DNA from: Pseudomonas sp. RC10 | GTDB taxonomy: Bacteria; Pseudomonadota; Gammaproteobacteria; Pseudomonadales; Pseudomonadaceae | Length of the DNA: 64,000 bases | Reading direction: 5' to 3' | Assembly: GCF_038397775.1 (NCBI RefSeq) | Contig: NZ_CP151650.1 | Span: 1,488,001-1,552,000, forward strand | In this document: positions 60,567-64,000 of the stretch, piece after piece | Position numbering within the stretch: position 1 is the stretch's first letter | How the letters are laid out: each line of letters begins with the position of its first letter | Translations under genes and position numbers: made by a program | The notes under the pieces: model-generated | The model's input: the letters and a program-made list of their open reading frames with translations, nothing else | What the model was told of the DNA's origin: nothing | Database searches by the model: none

Positions 60567-62363
60567 GTGAGTGATTTGAGTCATATCCGCAATTTCTCCA
60601 TCATCGCCCACATTGACCATGGCAAGTCGACGCTGGCTGATCGTTTCATTCAAATGTGCGGTGGCCTCACCGAACGTGAGATGGAAGCCCAGGTACTTGA
60701 CTCCATGGATCTGGAGCGTGAGCGCGGCATCACGATCAAGGCCCACAGCGTCACCCTTTATTACAAGGCGCAGGACGGGATCACCTACCAACTGAACTTC
60801 ATCGACACCCCCGGCCACGTCGACTTCACCTATGAAGTCAGCCGTTCGCTGGCCGCCTGTGAGGGCGCGCTACTGGTAGTCGATGCCGGTCAGGGCGTGG
60901 AAGCGCAGTCCGTCGCCAACTGCTACACCGCCATCGAACAGGGCCTGGAAGTCATGCCGGTCCTGAACAAAATGGACTTGCCGCAAGCCGATCCGGACCG
61001 CGTCAAGGACGAAATCGAGAAGATCATCGGCATCGATGCCACCGACGCCGTGGCCTGTAGCGCCAAGAGCGGCATGGGCGTCGACGAAGTGCTGGAGCGT
61101 CTGGTCAAGACCATCCCTGCGCCGACGGGTAACATCGAAGACCCGCTGCAAGCGCTGATCATCGACTCCTGGTTCGACAACTATCTGGGCGTTGTTTCCC
61201 TGGTGCGCGTACGTCATGGCCGCGTCAAGAAGGGCGACAAGATCCTCGTCAAGTCCACCGGCAAGATGCACCTGGTCGACAGCGTGGGCGTGTTCAACCC
61301 GAAACATACCGCGACCGCTGACCTGAAGGCCGGTGAAGTGGGCTTCATCATTGCCGGTATCAAGGACATTCACGGTGCGCCGGTGGGTGACACGCTGACC
61401 CTGAGCTCGACGCCGGACGTGGAAGTGCTGCCCGGCTTCAAGCGCATTCAGCCACAGGTTTACGCCGGTCTGTTCCCGGTCAGCTCCGACGACTTCGAGG
61501 ATTTCCGCGAAGCGTTGCAGAAACTGACGCTGAACGACTCGTCGCTGCAATACACCCCGGAAAGCTCTGACGCACTGGGCTTCGGCTTCCGCTGCGGCTT
61601 CCTCGGCATGCTGCACATGGAGATCATTCAGGAGCGCCTGGAGCGCGAATACGACCTGGACCTGATCACCACTGCGCCGACCGTAATCTTCGAGCTGCTG
61701 CTTAAGACCGGTGAAACCATTTACGTCGATAACCCGTCGAAGTTGCCGGATCTTTCCGCGATCGAAGACATGCGTGAGCCTATCGTGCGGGCGAACATCC
61801 TTGTGCCTCAAGAGCACCTGGGGAACGTCATCACACTGTGCATCGAGAAGCGTGGCGTTCAGCACGACATGCTGTTCCTCGGCACACAGGTGCAAGTGAC
61901 CTACGATCTGCCAATGAACGAAGTGGTACTGGACTTCTTCGACCGTTTGAAGTCCACCAGTCGCGGTTATGCCTCGCTGGACTATCATTTCGACCGTTAT
62001 CAGTCGGCGAGCCTCGTGAAGCTGGATGTTCTGATCAACGGTGACAAGGTCGACGCGCTGGCGCTGATCGTGCACCGGGACAACGCGGCTTATAAAGGCC
62101 GGGCGTTGACTGAAAAGATGAAAGAACTGATTCCTCGTCAGATGTTCGACGTGGCAATCCAGGCCGCCATCGGTGGCCAGATTATCGCGCGTACAACCGT
62201 CAAGGCGCTCAGAAAGAACGTACTGGCCAAGTGTTACGGTGGTGACGTAAGCCGTAAGAAAAAACTGCTCGAAAAGCAGAAGGCCGGTAAGAAACGCATG
62301 AAGCAGGTCGGTAACGTGGAGATTCCACAGGAAGCCTTCCTTGCAGTGCTCAGGTTGGAATAG
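60567..62363 (+). CDS. lepA: Elongation factor 4 (LepA)
   Basis: LepA is a ribosomal GTPase. A GTG start gives a family-standard N terminus. The 598-residue protein has G1 [11 protein letters not shown]3 [16 protein letters not shown]4 [10 protein letters not shown] and the unique C-terminal domain ([11 protein letters not shown] near the end). It is followed 10 bases later by lepB, the normal operon. Confidence 0.98.
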   Translation: MSDLSHIRNFSIIAHIDHGKSTLADRFIQMCGGLTEREMEAQVLDSMDLERERGITIKAHSVTLYYKAQDGITYQLNFIDTPGHVDFTYEVSRSLAACEGALLVVDAGQGVEAQSVANCYTAIEQGLEVMPVLNKMDLPQADPDRVKDEIEKIIGIDATDAVACSAKSGMGVDEVLERLVKTIPAPTGNIEDPLQALIIDSWFDNYLGVVSLVRVRHGRVKKGDKILVKSTGKMHLVDSVGVFNPKHTATADLKAGEVGFIIAGIKDIHGAPVGDTLTLSSTPDVEVLPGFKRIQPQVYAGLFPVSSDDFEDFREALQKLTLNDSSLQYTPESSDALGFGFRCGFLGMLHMEIIQERLEREYDLDLITTAPTVIFELLLKTGETIYVDNPSKLPDLSAIEDMREPIVRANILVPQEHLGNVITLCIEKRGVQHDMLFLGTQVQVTYDLPMNEVVLDFFDRLKSTSRGYASLDYHFDRYQSASLVKLDVLINGDKVDALALIVHRDNAAYKGRALTEKMKELIPRQMFDVAIQAAIGGQIIARTTVKALRKNVLAKCYGGDVSRKKKLLEKQKAGKKRMKQVGNVEIPQEAFLAVLRLE

Positions 62364-62372
62364 TCAGGCCCT

Positions 62373-63227
62373 ATGTCACTAAATTTCCCGCTGTTGTTGG
62401 TCATTGCCGTATTCGTTTGCGGTCTGTTGGCCTTGTTCGATCTGATCATACTGGCGCCGCGTCGGCGGACCGCGATAGCGAATTATCAGGGCAGCGTGAG
62501 CCAGCCGGATGTCGCTGTCGTCGAGCAGTTGAACAAGGAGCCGTTGCTCGTCGAGTACGGTAAATCGTTCTTTCCAGTGCTGTTCATCGTTCTGCTGCTG
62601 CGCTCGTTTCTGGTCGAGCCGTTCCAGATTCCGTCGGGTTCGATGAAGCCGACGCTCGATGTGGGCGATTTCATCCTGGTCAACAAGTTCTCCTACGGCA
62701 TTCGCCTGCCGGTGATCGACCTCAAGGTGATCCCGGTGAGTGACCCGCAGCGGGGCGATGTGATGGTGTTCCGCTACCCAAGCGACCCGAACGTCAACTA
62801 CATCAAGCGTGTCATCGGCCTCCCGGGCGACGTGATTCGCTACACTAACGACAAGCAGTTGTTCATCAATGGACAGTTGGTCGCCAAGCAACTCATAGGC
62901 TCAGAGCCAGGAACGCTGGGCAGCGCCGATTTGTATGACGAAAAACTGGGCGCGGTGGAGCATCAGATCCGTCAGGAGATGAGCCGTTACCGCGCGCCAC
63001 CTGACCACGAGTGGACGGTGCCGGCGGGTCACTACTTCATGATGGGTGACAACCGCGACAACTCCAACGACAGCCGTTACTGGGATGACCCCAATATTCC
63101 CAAGGACGAGCTGGGCATGGTGCCCGACAAGAACATCGTCGGTAAGGCCTTTGCCGTCTGGATGAGCTGGCCGGAGCCGAAACTGAGCCACTTCCCGAAT
63201 TTCTCACGGGTTGGCTTGATCAAGTGA
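62373..63227 (+). CDS. lepB: Signal peptidase I
   Basis: LepB cuts signal peptides at the outer face of the inner membrane. The 284-residue protein has two N-terminal helices (about 6-27 and 66-80), catalytic Ser90 in IPSGSMKPTL, Lys145 in NYIKRVIGLPGD, and the box MMGDNRDNSNDSRYWD. Positions match the E. coli enzyme. Confidence 0.97.
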   Translation: MSLNFPLLLVIAVFVCGLLALFDLIILAPRRRTAIANYQGSVSQPDVAVVEQLNKEPLLVEYGKSFFPVLFIVLLLRSFLVEPFQIPSGSMKPTLDVGDFILVNKFSYGIRLPVIDLKVIPVSDPQRGDVMVFRYPSDPNVNYIKRVIGLPGDVIRYTNDKQLFINGQLVAKQLIGSEPGTLGSADLYDEKLGAVEHQIRQEMSRYRAPPDHEWTVPAGHYFMMGDNRDNSNDSRYWDDPNIPKDELGMVPDKNIVGKAFAVWMSWPEPKLSHFPNFSRVGLIK

Positions 63228-63232
63228 CACTT

Positions 63233-63261
63233 ATGCGGCGCTGTCTGACACAGCGCCGTAT
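63233..63261 (+). other. Intercistronic hairpin between lepB and the DUF4845 gene
   Basis: ATGCGGCGCTGT and ACAGCGCCGTAT pair over 12 bases (one G-U) around CTGAC. It has no T-tract. In other bacteria this junction leads to rnc and is a site of RNase III control. Confidence 0.55.
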
Positions 63262-63332
63262 GTCATTTCAGCGAGCTATGCTGCAGGGCTCACCTTGCTG
63301 ACAGCAGGGACGGACTATTCTTGAGGGCAAAC

Positions 63333-63710
63333 ATGACTTCTGCCGGTTCGCAAAAAGGCTTGTCGTTCATTGGGTGGCTGGTGTTGCTGGCCCTCGTTGC
63401 ATTTGCCGCGAGTACTGCAGCCAAGCTGGTGCCGCATTACCTCGATTACATGTCGCTGAAAAAGATCATCGAGGCCGCGGGGACGGACAAGACCGCGGAT
63501 ATCAACAACAGCAGTGAGTTTTATGACTATGTGGCCAAAGGCATGCAGGTCAACAACATTCGGGATTTGGATTTGAACAAGGCGTTAAGCGTGACGACGG
63601 AGAACAACAGGTTCCTCGCCCATTTGAAATACGAACAGCGTGAGCCACTGATCCAGAACATCGATCTGGTGGTCAAGTTCGACCGCGAATTCAGCGTGGG
63701 TAAACCGTGA
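63333..63710 (+). CDS. DUF4845 family membrane protein
   Basis: The ATG at 63333 is preferred over a TTG at 63321 because GAGGG lies 7 bases before it. The 125-residue protein has one N-terminal TM helix (about 10-30, [18 protein letters not shown]) and a periplasmic part ([31 protein letters not shown]). It sits invariably between lepB and rnc in Pseudomonas. Its stop overlaps the rnc start. Function unknown. Confidence 0.88.
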   Translation: MTSAGSQKGLSFIGWLVLLALVAFAASTAAKLVPHYLDYMSLKKIIEAAGTDKTADINNSSEFYDYVAKGMQVNNIRDLDLNKALSVTTENNRFLAHLKYEQREPLIQNIDLVVKFDREFSVGKP

Positions 63711-64000
63711 GCGTGTCATTGAGTCGCCTGGAGCGTCAGCTCGGCTATACCTTCAAGGACCAGGAATTGATGGTCCTGGCATTGACCCACCGCAGTTTTG
63801 CCGGGCGCAACAACGAGCGTCTGGAATTCCTCGGTGATGCCATCCTCAACTTCGTGGCAGGCGAGGCGCTGTTCGAGCGTTTTCCGCAGGCCCGCGAAGG
63901 TCAGTTGTCCCGTTTGCGCGCACGTCTGGTGAAGGGCGAGACCCTCGCCTTGCTGGCCCGCGGTTTCGATCTGGGTGAATACCTGCGACTGGGCTCCGGG
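63707..64000 (+). CDS. rnc: Ribonuclease III, 3' end outside window
   Basis: A GTG start overlaps the previous stop (GTGA). The visible 98 residues ([20 protein letters not shown]) include the catalytic signature [16 protein letters not shown] with its acidic metal ligands. RNase III cuts double-stranded RNA in rRNA and mRNA processing. The dsRNA-binding half is beyond the window edge. Confidence 0.96.
   Translation, partial: MSVSLSRLERQLGYTFKDQELMVLALTHRSFAGRNNERLEFLGDAILNFVAGEALFERFPQAREGQLSRLRARLVKGETLALLARGFDLGEYLRLGSG

Noticed and set aside
60870..62075. 401-residue minus-strand frame opposite lepA
   Set aside because: Antisense to a near-invariant GTPase gene.

Overview
The window reads as chromosome of a Pseudomonas species from the fluorescens/syringae side of the genus. 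The evidence is the algU-mucA-mucB-mucD, lepA-lepB-rnc order, an EmhABC/TtgABC-type efflux locus with its EmhR/TtgR repressor, Pseudomonas-type REP palindromes (core GGGAGCGAATTCATTCGCG), GC-rich codon use, and an RhlA protein with the same catalytic residue numbering as the P. aeruginosa enzyme. Species cannot be fixed from the sequence alone.

Layout. 1-4.9 kb: RND efflux pump (inner-membrane pump partial, adaptor complete) divergent from its TetR repressor, with the operator between them. 5-9 kb: a secreted double-cache protein, a DHA2 drug exporter, a 58-residue membrane peptide and a LysR regulator. 9-14.7 kb: a thiamine-diphosphate decarboxylase (AruI-like) coupled to an aldehyde dehydrogenase, then an AraC regulator divergent from a small monooxygenase with a duplicated AraC-type site, then a flavin reductase. 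14.9-16.2 kb: two paralogous exported proteins made of 13-residue tandem repeats. 16.4-21.1 kb: an alpha-ketoglutarate-type permease with a sigma54 promoter and paired upstream activator sites, next to a MifSR/DctBD-type two-component system. 21.3-28.1 kb: BglX beta-glucosidase, LemA/TPM cluster, methyltransferase, EamA exporter. 28.3-35.8 kb is the more accessory part: a DUF4917/SIR2-like protein, small orphan genes, a HigBA toxin-antitoxin pair, a decayed TonB-dependent receptor, a LysR gene, two MFS transporters and tRNA-Gly(CCC). 36-42.7 kb: RhlA-type HAA synthase, RsuA, a diguanylate cyclase coupled to a CWC-type Cys-rich protein, a Gly/Tyr-rich lipoprotein, an acyl-CoA hydrolase and uracil-DNA glycosylase. 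42.7-44.9 kb: a two-gene ATPase + HNH nuclease unit that looks like a Septu-type (PtuAB) phage defence system. 45-51.6 kb: AbrB-family membrane protein, TctCBA tricarboxylate transporter and the divergent TctDE two-component system, with a phased CTTTCA array between. 51.7-64 kb: conserved core (HDOD protein, YgfZ, SdhE, YgfX, NadB, AlgU-MucA-MucB-MucD, LepA, LepB, DUF4845, Rnc).

Best leads are the Septu-like pair, the repeat-protein paralogs, the SIR2-like DUF4917 protein and four regulatory architectures read directly from the DNA: the phased CTTTCA repeats upstream of tctD, the sigma54 promoter with two activator sites 33 bp apart, the mirrored AraC sites with 21-bp half-site spacing, and the EmhR operator. 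All functions are assigned by reading the proteins against remembered families; no database search was run.
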